Part shown: in pieces, positions 27,158 through 34,628 of the stretch
How the letters are laid out: the number at the start of each line of letters is the position of its first letter
Position numbering within the stretch: position 1 is the stretch's first letter
From: Planctomycetaceae bacterium
GTDB lineage: Bacteria; Planctomycetota; Phycisphaerae; UBA1845; UTPLA1
Direction of reading: 5' to 3'
NCBI GenBank assembly: GCA_011525745.1
Contig: WYBU01000019.1
Coordinates: forward strand, 1-64,000
Length of the DNA stretch: 64,000 bases
Program-made: the position numbers and the translations under genes
Notes under the pieces: model-generated
Told to the model about the DNA's origin: nothing
Databases searched by the model: none
Seen by the model: only the letters and a program-made list of their open reading frames with translations

Positions 27158-27801
27158 TACTTCAGATAGTACGCGTGCTCCCAAACGTCCAGGACGAGCA
27201 GGGGCACGCAACCGAACATCGTCAGATTCTGGTGTTTCTCGGCGCCCAGCACGATCAGCCTGCCGCTGAGCGGCTCCCATGCCAGAATGCCCCAGCCGCT
27301 GCCCTGCACCCGCCCCGACGCCGTGTTGAACTGCGCCTGAAAGCCGCCAAAGTTGCCGAAGTCGCGCTCGATAATCTTCGCCAGCTCACCGCGCGGCTCG
27401 CCCCCGCCGCCCTTCTTCATGTTGGTCCAGAACACGACGTGCAGCACGTGCCCCGATCCGTTGAACGCCAACGAATCGGTTAAGTCGCGCACCTTGGCCA
27501 GGTCCTCCGGCGACCCGCCCTTGCGCGCCGCGGCCAGACCGGCGATCGCCGCGTTGAGGCCCTTGACGTAGGCGTCGTGGTGCTTGTCGTGATGCAGCGT
27601 CATCGTCTGTGCGTCTATGTGCGGTTCCAGCGCGTCATACGCATAGGGCAGCGGCGGCAGCGCGTACTCTTTCGGCATGCCCTGACCCGCCGGCGTGTCC
27701 TGGGCGAAGGACTCGTCGGGCGTTAACCCGATCCAGCCGCCGGCGGCCGCCAGCGTCCCCAGCGTTCCGAGCATCTGACGACGAGAAGGTTGCGACGACA
27801 T
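27058..27801 (-). CDS. Exported Fe/Mn superoxide dismutase
   Basis: Dismutates superoxide to oxygen and hydrogen peroxide. The metal ligands are all present: His in MTLHHDKHHDAYV, His in NGSGHVLHVVFW, and Asp/His in DVWEHAYYLKYQNNR. GAEKHQNLTMFG resembles Mn or cambialistic enzymes; the metal cannot be decided by eye. The N-terminus has a twin-arginine-like signal (SRRQMLGTLGTLAAAGGW), so the enzyme probably leaves the cytoplasm folded with its metal. GGAGGATC is 5 bases before the ATG. Its 3' end overlaps the convergent EEP gene by 100 bases. Confidence 0.93.
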   Translation of the reverse strand: MSSQPSRRQMLGTLGTLAAAGGWIGLTPDESFAQDTPAGQGMPKEYALPPLPYAYDALEPHIDAQTMTLHHDKHHDAYVKGLNAAIAGLAAARKGGSPEDLAKVRDLTDSLAFNGSGHVLHVVFWTNMKKGGGGEPRGELAKIIERDFGNFGGFQAQFNTASGRVQGSGWGILAWEPLSGRLIVLGAEKHQNLTMFGCVPLLVLDVWEHAYYLKYQNNRAAYVTAFWNVIDWANVSERLSMAMRLSS

Positions 27802-27909
27802 GATGAGATCCTCCGATTACCCAGCCATGCTGAATGAAGCCGCGGGTACGACGCAACTTACCGTACGTCGCCGCGCGGCGCAGGTCAAGCCGCGCCTTGT
27901 TTTTGGGTG

Positions 27910-27981
27910 GCACGGTCAAGCGGCCCGCGAACATCGCAGCGAATCACTCACGACTCGTGACTTCGCGTCGCTTGGCCGTGC
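27910..27981 (+). repeat. Wobble-hairpin element, complete copy 3
   Basis: The arms are GCACGGTCAAGCG (27910-27922) and CGCTTGGCCGTGC (27969-27981), with one T.G pair on the plus strand. The loop is 46 bases and holds a small palindrome TCACGA-C-TCGTGA around 27948-27960. It lies in the divergent space between the superoxide dismutase and M28 peptidase genes. The left arm is preceded by TTTTGGGTG. Confidence 0.75.
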
Positions 27982-28069
27982 GACAGGCGCCATGCCGGCG
28001 CTGAACGGTCTGGCCAACCGATGCCCCTTTCTTTTTGTGGAATACGCACCGGGCGAATAGAATAAGCAG

Positions 28070-29101
28070 ATGCGCCCCCATCCTCGCCTCCTCCTCGCGC
28101 TCGTTCTGTTCGCAACCGCCCACGCGACGGCGCTGCCGCCGAAACCCGCCACGCAATCCGCCGGCGACGGCGTCGACTCGTTTCGCCGCATCGAGCGCGC
28201 TGCCCTGATCAAGCACGTCGAGTACCTTGCCTCGCCCGAAATGCGCGGTCGCGACCTCGGTTCGCCCGAAGAGAAGCGCGCCGCCGAGTACATCCGCCTT
28301 GAGTTGGCGCTCGCCGGCCTGCGACCGCCGCCTGGTTGGACCTCGCCGATTCAGGAGTTTCGCACGCGCCGCGGGCAGGATGCACAGAACGTCGTCTTTG
28401 CGCTGCCCGCTCGCAACGGCCCGACGGCCGATGAGTGGATCGTCATCGGCGCGCACTTCGATCATCTGGGCGTGCGACACGAGCGCGTTTATCCCGGCGC
28501 GGATGACAACGCCTCGGGCGCCGCCGGCGTCCTCGAAATCGCCAAGGCGTTCGCCGCGCGGCGGCCGGCGCCGGCGCGCTCGCTGCTGTTCTGCTTTTTC
28601 ACCGGCGAAGAGCGCGGTTTCGTCGGCTCATCGCATCTCGTGAACCATCTGCCCGTTCCCCAGTCGGCCGTCGTCGCCATGCTCAACGCCGACATGATCA
28701 GCCGCGACGACTCACGCACGATTCACATCGTCGGTACCGAAACGGCGGAGCTGTTCCGATCGGCGGTCGTGCGGGCCAACGAGGGCATCGGTCTGACTTT
28801 GAAGTACGATCATCCCGAGTGGCTCTATCAGAGCGATCACCTGGTGTTCTATCGCAAGCGCATCCCCATCCTTTATTTCGGCGTGGAGGACCACGTCGAC
28901 TACCATCAGCCCGGCGACACGGCGGACAAAATCAACGCCGACGAAATTGAGTCGGTCGCGCGCCTGATCTACCGCACGGCGGACCTGCTGGCCGAGTCGC
29001 CGCAGCGCCCGACGTGGGCCGGACCGATCGACATGGGACGCCCCGCATCGCGGCCGGCGGCCGCGATGCAAGAAAAGAAAGAGCAGAGCCGGCGAGAGTA
29101 G
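28070..29101 (+). CDS. Exported M28-family zinc aminopeptidase
   Basis: A 343-residue secreted metallopeptidase with a signal peptide (RLLLALVLFATAHATA). The di-zinc ligands of family M28 are visible: His in IVIGAHFDHLG, Asp in YPGADDNASGAAG, the Glu pair in FFTGEERGFVG, Asp in MLNADMISRD and His in DHVDYHQPGDT. The family removes N-terminal amino acids from peptides. The C-terminus is a Pro/Ala/Arg-rich tail (GRPASRPAAAM) that ends KKEQSRRE. It reads away from the dismutase gene and may be monocistronic. Confidence 0.9.
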   Translation: MRPHPRLLLALVLFATAHATALPPKPATQSAGDGVDSFRRIERAALIKHVEYLASPEMRGRDLGSPEEKRAAEYIRLELALAGLRPPPGWTSPIQEFRTRRGQDAQNVVFALPARNGPTADEWIVIGAHFDHLGVRHERVYPGADDNASGAAGVLEIAKAFAARRPAPARSLLFCFFTGEERGFVGSSHLVNHLPVPQSAVVAMLNADMISRDDSRTIHIVGTETAELFRSAVVRANEGIGLTLKYDHPEWLYQSDHLVFYRKRIPILYFGVEDHVDYHQPGDTADKINADEIESVARLIYRTADLLAESPQRPTWAGPIDMGRPASRPAAAMQEKKEQSRRE

Positions 29102-29170
29102 AGCGGAAACTTGGCTCGCCGCGAAGCACTGTTGCACATGGTGGCCGCCGGCATTCCGCACATCTTCTTC

Positions 29171-29210
29171 GTTTCGACGTTTCGACTCTTAGACGCTTTA
29201 CGTTTCGACT
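29171..29210. repeat. TTTCGAC repeat unit, copy B
   Basis: The sequence is GTTTCGACGTTTCGACTCTT, then AGACGCTTTACGTTTCGACT. It ends 8 bases from the stop of the sulfatase-fold gene (minus strand). Related units are at 23781, 31425, 32338 and, inverted, 34311. Confidence 0.7.
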
Positions 29211-29217
29211 CCCCCCG

Positions 29218-30783
29218 CTAAATGCCTTCGTCCGACTCCTCCTCCTCCTCCGGGGCATCATCGCCGTCGTCGTCACCGAGGTAGCCCAGCGACTTCAGCG
29301 CGTTGCGCGTCTTGGCGTCGAGCGTGATTTCCGGCCGGGTGATTTCCATCGGCGCGATCGCCAGCAGCGCCGTGCGCAGCTCATTAAGCAGGTTCGGGCG
29401 ATCGTTCGCCAGGTTTCGTTTCTCGCCGGGATCCTCCTGCAAATCGTACAGCTCCGGTCCGCGGCCCGGCTTGTAGAACAGCGCCTTGTGCTCTCCCCGC
29501 ACCACGGCGCAGACCGGCCAGCGCGTCGCTATGCCGGACGCCGTGCGTCGCGCGACGATGACCGGCGGCTGCTCCGGCGGCGTCGGGTCCAGGGGCAGTG
29601 GCGGCAACGTATTGGGAAAGGGATCGTGACCTGCAAGCTCCAGCAGCGTCGCGCCGACCGAGCCGATGCTGACCGGACGTTCGATAACGCTCGGCAGCAG
29701 GTGCGCGTCCCAGCGCAGCACGAGCGGCACGTGCAGCACGCCCTGGTAAAGCGATCGGTCGTGCTCGCAGAAGTTGCCGCGGTCGAACAACTCCTCGCCG
29801 TGATCGGCCACGATGCACGACAACACGCCGCGCGTCGACCGATTCAGAACGGCCTCGAACAACCGCTGGAGATGCCCGTCGGTTTGTCTCAGCTCTCGGC
29901 GGTAGACGCCGCGGATCCGGGCCTTGGTTTCCTCATCGACCGGCCGCGCCGACGAAAGGATCTCGCCCAGTTCTCGTCGGCGAACGTGCTGCTCGCGCGG
30001 CAGATCTTCCGGATCGTACGGCGCGTGGGGATCGAACAGATGCACCCAAAGAAACATCGGGACTTCCCACTGACGCTTTCCCAGCCAGTCCAGGGCGGCG
30101 TCAATCGTCTTTCGGCCGCCCCGCTGAAGGTTGACATTGCGGTATTGCGGATCCCCCGCGTCGTCGAAGTGCGAAAAGCCGATGGCAAAGCCGTAACCCT
30201 TGCGCAGCGGCACGGCTGAGACGAAAGCGGCGGTCTCGTACCCGGACTTGAACAGCCCCAACGGCAGCCGCGCGGGATAATCGAAAGGCTCGCAGTTTCG
30301 CAGCACCCCATGCTGATGCGGCTGAAGGCCGGTGAGGATCGAGGCGTGCGACGGGCCGGTTTCCGACGACATGGCCAAGGCACGAGTGTAGCGAATGCCG
30401 CTGCGCGCGAACTGGCACAGAAACGGCATGGTCTCGTCGTCGGCGTAGTCGGCGCGGGTGGTGTCGAGCGTCACGAGCACGATGTCGGGCGCGGACAGCG
30501 GGCGGCGCGTCGGCCGCGAAGGGCGTGGCCGCTGGATGCTGGGAATCGGCTTGCTCGCGGGCGCCGGCTGTGCGTCGCCCCGCGGCTGCTGAATGGTGGC
30601 CGTGACTTCGACGTCGTCGCCGGTGGCCGCCTCGCCGCGCTCGCGACAGCCGCCGTTGAAGGTTGCTGCGAACAGGAAAACCAGCGTCGCCGCCGCGCGC
30701 AGCCGACGCAGCCGCCTTGACGCGAGAGTCGCCGACGGAATTCGCAGGTTTTCAATAGGACGGCAGGCGTTCCCCCATCGCAT
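29218..30783 (-). CDS. Sulfatase-fold lipoprotein with Thr in place of the catalytic Cys/Ser
   Basis: A 521-residue protein of the alkaline phosphatase/sulfatase superfamily. A hydrophobic leader with a lipobox-like end (FAATFNGGC, Cys46) is followed by a Pro-rich spacer. Metal and active-site motifs: LVTLDTTRADY (Asp107), ETGPSHASILTGLQPHQHG, LFDPHAPYD and VADHGEELFDRG. In sulfatases the second block begins Cys- or Ser-x-Pro-Ser; here it is Thr142-Gly-Pro-Ser, so formylglycine cannot form. Thr is the nucleophile in phosphoethanolamine transferases of the same superfamily, so a phosphotransferase or phosphodiesterase role is possible (inference). The acidic tail ends DDAPEEEEESDEGI. Confidence 0.82.
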   Translation of the reverse strand: MRWGNACRPIENLRIPSATLASRRLRRLRAAATLVFLFAATFNGGCRERGEAATGDDVEVTATIQQPRGDAQPAPASKPIPSIQRPRPSRPTRRPLSAPDIVLVTLDTTRADYADDETMPFLCQFARSGIRYTRALAMSSETGPSHASILTGLQPHQHGVLRNCEPFDYPARLPLGLFKSGYETAAFVSAVPLRKGYGFAIGFSHFDDAGDPQYRNVNLQRGGRKTIDAALDWLGKRQWEVPMFLWVHLFDPHAPYDPEDLPREQHVRRRELGEILSSARPVDEETKARIRGVYRRELRQTDGHLQRLFEAVLNRSTRGVLSCIVADHGEELFDRGNFCEHDRSLYQGVLHVPLVLRWDAHLLPSVIERPVSIGSVGATLLELAGHDPFPNTLPPLPLDPTPPEQPPVIVARRTASGIATRWPVCAVVRGEHKALFYKPGRGPELYDLQEDPGEKRNLANDRPNLLNELRTALLAIAPMEITRPEITLDAKTRNALKSLGYLGDDDGDDAPEEEEESDEGI

Positions 30784-30888
30784 GATGATTTCAATATAAC
30801 AGCTCGCGGGGGAGATTTCGAGCGTTCAGCGTAAAATGTGCCATGTGAGACAGCGCGATCTCACCACAAAGCGGCGGGCCACGCCGCT

Positions 30889-31467
30889 TCAGCCCGGCGG
30901 CTTTCCGGAGGCCGGGTTGCGAAAATAGTCGGCCATCCGCGTCGCTTCGTGCTCGGTGTCGAATCCAGAAAAGCAAAAATTCGTACGTATCGCCGCATTT
31001 ATCGTGGCAGATTGGTGGATGGTTCCGTCTACACAAATCGCCAATCGCTCGCCCATGTGGGACATGGTCCAAGTCACCATCCGGTCGCCCCCTTGTTCCG
31101 AGGCCACAAGTACGACGACAAAGCCTTCCTCGTCCGCTGCTTTTTCGACCCTTATCTTGCGTGTATCCAGATCGAGCCAGTTGACGATCGGATCGCGCGT
31201 ACGATACCAGGTGCGCCCATCGCGGTCGCGGATCTCCAGATCGTATTCCTTCGACGGACTATCGCGCACACCCACGACTTCGAGCAACGTCGCCAGAGCG
31301 GCCGGAGATGTCGCCGGCGGATACACCCGGTATATGACCTGTTTCTTGCAGGCCGTGACTACCACGCATGCGGCGCTCGCCAGCACGACGCAAAGCGGCA
31401 CGGCGCGTGAACGCTTTGAATTGCCGTTTCGACTTTTCGACGTATCAACGCTTATTGTCGCGTTCAT
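30889..31467 (-). CDS. Lipoprotein with SecD P1-head-like domain
   Basis: 192 residues from the ATG at 31467, with GGAAGGG about 9 bases upstream. The signal (VPLCVVLASAACVVVTAC) ends in a lipobox with Cys40. The C-terminal part, VTWTMSHMGERLAICVDG, TIHQSATINAAI and FSGFDTEHEATRMADYFRN, has the order of the SecD/SecDF P1-head subdomain (T-x-x-N-x-G-x-x-L-A-I-V-L-D-G, S-A-P-x-I, I-x-G-x-F-T-x-x-E-A-x-x-L-A). This is a pattern match by eye. No SecD membrane segments are present. The first 20 codons overlap a TTTCGAC repeat unit. Confidence 0.65.
   Translation of the reverse strand: MNATISVDTSKSRNGNSKRSRAVPLCVVLASAACVVVTACKKQVIYRVYPPATSPAALATLLEVVGVRDSPSKEYDLEIRDRDGRTWYRTRDPIVNWLDLDTRKIRVEKAADEEGFVVVLVASEQGGDRMVTWTMSHMGERLAICVDGTIHQSATINAAIRTNFCFSGFDTEHEATRMADYFRNPASGKPPG
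31425..31442. repeat. TTTCGAC repeat unit inside the lipoprotein leader, copy C
   Basis: GTTTCGACTTTTCGACG lies within the first 20 codons of the minus-strand lipoprotein gene and encodes part of VDTSKSRNGN, ahead of the hydrophobic core of the signal peptide. The repeat may have carried the start codon into its present place. Confidence 0.6.
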
Positions 31468-31497
31468 GCTAAGCGACCCTTCCCGCAAAACCGCACG

Positions 31498-32049
31498 CTA
31501 CCACGTCACGCGCACGAACGTGGCGCGGCGGCGGTCCTTGGTGACGCCGGGAAATTTCAGGACCTGATTGTGCATGGCGACATAGACGCCGGGCGGGGCG
31601 AGGCGGCAGGCGAGCAGGGCCTCGATGACGTTCTGGAATGCGTCGGTGTCGCGGAATTCGTACGGGCGCATCGCGCCGGTCAGGACGACCGGGCGGTCGA
31701 GGTCGGGCAGGCCGTGGTACAATACGTCGCCGGTCAGCGACAGCGTGTCGGTGCCGTGCACGACGACGACCGCGTCGGCGGTTTTCAACGCCTCGCGGAC
31801 GGCGACCAGAATGATCTGGCGGTCCTCGGTCGTCATGTCGAGCGAGTCCTTGTTCATCACGCTGACGTGGTCGACGTGCAGCGATGGCAGCCGCAGCCGG
31901 CGCAACACCTCGCCCAGCACCGAGCCGGTGTTGCGCAGAGAGCCGTCGTATTCGTCGAAAGTTTTTTCGATCGTGCCGCCGGTGCCGAGGATGGCGACGC
32001 GCAGCGGGCGGTCGAATGGAGTAGTGAAATCGGTCATTTGCGTAGCCAT
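31498..32049 (-). CDS. Asparaginase N-terminal-domain protein (single domain)
   Basis: A 183-residue protein equal to the N-terminal catalytic half of type I/II L-asparaginases. Motifs: ILGTGGTIEKTFDEYDG with the first catalytic Thr, and VVVHGTDTLSLTGDVL with the second Thr and Asp; VVLTGAMRPYEF follows. Normal asparaginases are about 330 residues with a second domain; here the protein stops at FVRVTW. Short asparaginase-domain proteins are known in bacteria, so this may be natural, not truncated. The first ATG lies at the edge of a repeat; MTDFTTP at 32037 is an alternative. Confidence 0.82.
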   Translation of the reverse strand: MATQMTDFTTPFDRPLRVAILGTGGTIEKTFDEYDGSLRNTGSVLGEVLRRLRLPSLHVDHVSVMNKDSLDMTTEDRQIILVAVREALKTADAVVVVHGTDTLSLTGDVLYHGLPDLDRPVVLTGAMRPYEFRDTDAFQNVIEALLACRLAPPGVYVAMHNQVLKFPGVTKDRRRATFVRVTW

Positions 32050-32078
32050 CCGCCCGTAGGATCCGCCGTGCGGACCAT
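32050..32078. repeat. GGACCAT repeat, copy 1 (outer arm, left of nupC-tdk)
   Basis: It reads CCGCCCGTAGGATCCGCCGT then GCGGACCAT. Its inverted near-copy is at 34590-34618 (four mismatches in 29 bases). The two lie on the outer sides of the nupC-tdk gene pair. The repeat also covers the upstream edge of the asparaginase gene start. Confidence 0.75.
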
Positions 32079-32224
32079 AAGCCGCCAGCCGTCAGCCATC
32101 AGCGTCCAGCCATAAGTCTTGAGCCAAAGGCAGTTGCCGGCAATCAGTTGTCGTTTGTCCGAACGAGCCATCGGCCATCCTCGGTCGGCGCTTGGCCGGA
32201 CAAATCGCCGGTCGGGAGCGCCAG

Positions 32225-32392
32225 TCTCAAAGCTCAAATCTCAAATCTGATATTTTAAATCTGAAATCAATATCCTCCTCGGTCGCTTCGTTGCTTCCTG
32301 CTTTCCCATGGCGCCTCTCTTCCGATCCCCGTTCCCCTGTTTTGACGTTTCGACGTTTCGACGCTTCGCCGTCTTATTTCGACTTTCGACTC
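32225..32392. repeat. Composite repeat: AAATCT unit plus TTTCGAC array, copy 2
   Basis: The AT-rich unit at 32225-32270 holds AGTCTCAA, CTCAAATCTCAAATCTGA and TTTAAATCTGAAATC. Then come GGTCGCTTCGTTGCTTCC (32281-32298) and the TTTCGAC array at 32338-32392 (TTTTGACGTTTCGACGTTTC and more). It has the same order of units as 23685-23804. The array ends 34 bases past the nupC stop codon. Confidence 0.7.
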
Positions 32393-32425
32393 GCGCCTTT
32401 CTGATTTCCGTTCGTGCCTGTCTCT

Positions 32426-33706
32426 TCACAACAGCGTGCCGGCGATGCAGCCCGTCATCCAGCAGGCCATCGCGCCGCCGAGCATGGCGCGGAAGCCCAG
32501 CCGCGCCAGGTCGCCGCGGCGCTGCGGCACGATGCCGCCGATGCCGCCGATCTGGATCGCGATCGAACTGAAATTCGCAAAGCCGCACAGCGAATACGTC
32601 GCCAGCAGCATCGTTCGATCGGAGATGTCGCCCGCCGCGATCATACCCGGCATCCTGGCATAGGCGACAAACTCGTTGGCCGCCATCGCCGTGCCCAGCA
32701 GCGAACCAAACGAGCGGCATTCGCCCCAATCGGCGCCGATCAGATACGCGATCGGCGAAAACATCAGCCCCAGCATCGACGCAAGGTTCAGTTCGGCAAT
32801 TCCCATCGCCGCCAGTCGCGGCCTGACGAACGACAGCGCTCCGAATGCCGTCAATCCGCGATCGATCAGGTGAATCAGCGCGATAAACGCGATCAGCATG
32901 GCGGCGACGTTGAGGGCCAGCTTCAGACCGTCGGCCGCCCCGACGGCGGCGGCATGGACGACGTTCTTGGTCTCGCGCCGCACCTTGATCTGAACGCGCC
33001 CGATGGTCTGCGGCGTCTGCGTTTCGGGGATCATGATCTTGGCAATCGCGAACGAGGCTGGGGCCGACATCAGCATGGCGGTCAGAAAGTGCCGCGCGAT
33101 CTCGACCCGCCGCGACTCGTCCGGCCCCCCGAGGATTTCGACGTAAGCGCCCATCACGCCGGCGGCGATGGTGGCAAAGCCGCCGGTCATCAGCGCCATG
33201 AGTTCCGACTCGGTCATCGCGGCGATGTAGGGCCGCACGAGCAGCGGCGCTTCGGTCTGGCCAAGAAAGACGTTACCGGCGGCGGACAGGCTCTCGGCGC
33301 CGCTGACGCCGAGCGCTTTCTGCATGACGCGGGCCATGCCGCCGACCACGGCCTGCAACACGCCCAGGTGATAGCCCAGCGCCGACAGCGACGAGAAGAC
33401 GATGATGGGCGGCAGGGCCTTGGCGGCGAAAACGAAGCCCCAGGCGTCGTCGCGCGGCTCGACGAGGTTGCCGAGCACGAAGCGCGTGCCGGCGTCGGTG
33501 CATTGCAGGATCACGTTGACGGCGTAGGCGATCAGCGTGAAGAAATCGCGTCCCCAGTCGGTTCGCAGCACGGCCAGCGCCAGAAGCCATTGCAGCAACA
33601 GCCCGCCGATCACGACGCGCAGCGGAAAGCGACGGCGGTGCGACGAGAGCAGCCACGCGACCACAATGAGTACGCCCGAGGCCAGCAGTCCGCGCGCAAG
33701 CGGCAT
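32426..33706 (-). CDS. nupC: Concentrative nucleoside transporter, CNT/NupC family
   Basis: A 426-residue cation-coupled nucleoside importer with about ten membrane segments. Family motifs: FSSLSALGYHLGVLQ, SLSAAGNVFLGQTEAPLLVRPYI, TGGFATIAAGVMGAYV, SAPASFAIAKIM, GTAMAANEFVAYA and YSLCGFANFSSIAIQIGGIG. The ATG at 33706 has GAGGA close upstream. The gene starts 7 bases after the stop of the thymidine kinase gene, so the two form an operon for nucleoside uptake and phosphorylation. Inverted repeat units flank the pair on both sides. Confidence 0.93.
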   Translation of the reverse strand: MPLARGLLASGVLIVVAWLLSSHRRRFPLRVVIGGLLLQWLLALAVLRTDWGRDFFTLIAYAVNVILQCTDAGTRFVLGNLVEPRDDAWGFVFAAKALPPIIVFSSLSALGYHLGVLQAVVGGMARVMQKALGVSGAESLSAAGNVFLGQTEAPLLVRPYIAAMTESELMALMTGGFATIAAGVMGAYVEILGGPDESRRVEIARHFLTAMLMSAPASFAIAKIMIPETQTPQTIGRVQIKVRRETKNVVHAAAVGAADGLKLALNVAAMLIAFIALIHLIDRGLTAFGALSFVRPRLAAMGIAELNLASMLGLMFSPIAYLIGADWGECRSFGSLLGTAMAANEFVAYARMPGMIAAGDISDRTMLLATYSLCGFANFSSIAIQIGGIGGIVPQRRGDLARLGFRAMLGGAMACWMTGCIAGTLL

Positions 33707-33713
33707 GGGGTCC

Positions 33714-34295
33714 TCAATCGAATTCGGGCGGCGGCGCCTCAAGCGGCTCGAAGCATCGGGCGCACCGCGGCTGATACAGATCGGCCCCCCCCACCATCAC
33801 GTTCGAGTCTACAGGCACCATACGCTGCGAAAAACGGGCCTGTCCGCCGCACACGCGACACGCCGTGAACAGATGCTGCACGTCGTCGGCCATTTCGATC
33901 AACTCCGGCATCGGCGTGAACGGTCGCCCCCAGGCGTCGTGGTCGATGCCGGCGATGATGACGCGCTGGCCGCGCCCGGTCATGCGGCGCATCGCATCGA
34001 TGAGGCGGCGGCCGAAAAAGTGGCCCTCGTCGACACCCACGACGTCGGCCCGCGCGGATCGTTCCAGCAGCGCGGCGGCATCGGGCACGCGGATGGCGTC
34101 GAAGCGATCGAGCGTATGGGTGATCAGGTGATCGGCGTCGTAGCGGTCGTCGATGCTGTGCTTGAATGCGAGGCAGTTACGGCCTTGGCTGCGCGCCGCG
34201 CGCAGCCGTGCAATGAGCAGCCCGGTCTTGCCGCTGAACATGCAGCCCGCGATCACCTCGAGTCGCCCGCCTCCGGCGCGTGTTGGCTCACTCAT
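33714..34295 (-). CDS. tdk: Thymidine kinase
   Basis: Phosphorylates thymidine (and deoxyuridine) with ATP; 193 residues, the usual type II length. The P-loop is VIAGCMFSGKTG; DVVGVDEGHFF holds the catalytic Glu; the zinc site is CRVCGG and CARC near the C-terminus; the lasso region includes GIDHDAWGRPF and SQRMVPVDSNVMVGG. It lies directly upstream of nupC, an arrangement that ties import to trapping of thymidine inside the cell. No clear ribosome site precedes the ATG. Confidence 0.95.
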   Translation of the reverse strand: MSEPTRAGGGRLEVIAGCMFSGKTGLLIARLRAARSQGRNCLAFKHSIDDRYDADHLITHTLDRFDAIRVPDAAALLERSARADVVGVDEGHFFGRRLIDAMRRMTGRGQRVIIAGIDHDAWGRPFTPMPELIEMADDVQHLFTACRVCGGQARFSQRMVPVDSNVMVGGADLYQPRCARCFEPLEAPPPEFD

Positions 34296-34310
34296 GGCGT
34301 GGATTGTGAC

Positions 34311-34337
34311 GGGGAAAAGTCAAAAAGTCGAAAGGGG
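34311..34337. repeat. TTTCGAC repeat unit, inverted copy E
   Basis: GGGGAAAAGTCAAAAAGTCG and then AAAGGGG form the reverse complement of the TTTCGAC units at 32338-32392. It is 16 bases upstream of the tdk start and mirrors the unit beyond the nupC stop. Confidence 0.7.
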
Positions 34338-34485
34338 CACGAAAAGGGCCGTTGCGAGCGACGAAGCAACTGGGCAACGAACGGCAAGAAGAGCGGTCGA
34401 CCTGATCGCCCACGATTCCATGTCCCATCCAAAGTCATTTGGCCCGTCATTTGTGAATCGGCGCGCGCGAAGCGCTCCACGTCAA

Positions 34486-34512
34486 CCCCGTCCATGTCGT
34501 CCACCCCGTCCA
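34486..34512. repeat. Period-9 tandem repeat
   Basis: Three 9-base units: CCCCGTCCA, TGTCGTCCA, CCCCGTCCA. The stretch is intergenic between the SLC13-type gene and tdk. It is too short and without spacers to be a CRISPR array. Confidence 0.7.
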
Positions 34513-34548
34513 CGCTCACGCAACGGAGCGAGGGGCTAATGAGCTGGA

Positions 34549-34566
34549 TTCCCGCCTGCGCGGGAA
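34549..34566. repeat. TTCCCGC-CTGC-GCGGGAA hairpin, copy 1
   Basis: A perfect 7-bp stem with a 4-base loop, within GGATTCCCGCCTGCGCGGGA. The same 21-base core is repeated at 58281-58301. Such TTCCCGC/GCGGGAA units resemble REP-like elements widespread in bacteria (from memory). It lies 62 bases beyond the stop of the SLC13-type gene on the minus strand and could act as a weak terminator or mRNA stabiliser. Confidence 0.7.
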
Positions 34567-34589
34567 GGACGAATCTTTGCTGAAATGTG

Positions 34590-34618
34590 ATGGTCCGCAC
34601 AGCGGATCCCACGGGCAG
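34590..34618. repeat. GGACCAT repeat, inverted copy 2 (outer arm, right of nupC-tdk)
   Basis: ATGGTCCGCACAGCGGATCC followed by CACGGGCAG is the reverse complement, with four mismatches, of 32050-32078. It lies 10 bases from the stop codon of the SLC13-type gene. Confidence 0.75.
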
Positions 34619-34628
34619 ACGGCTCACT

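Noticed and set aside
34486..34512. Possible CRISPR-like array from the period-9 repeats
   Set aside because: Units are adjacent without spacers, only three copies, and no cas genes are present.
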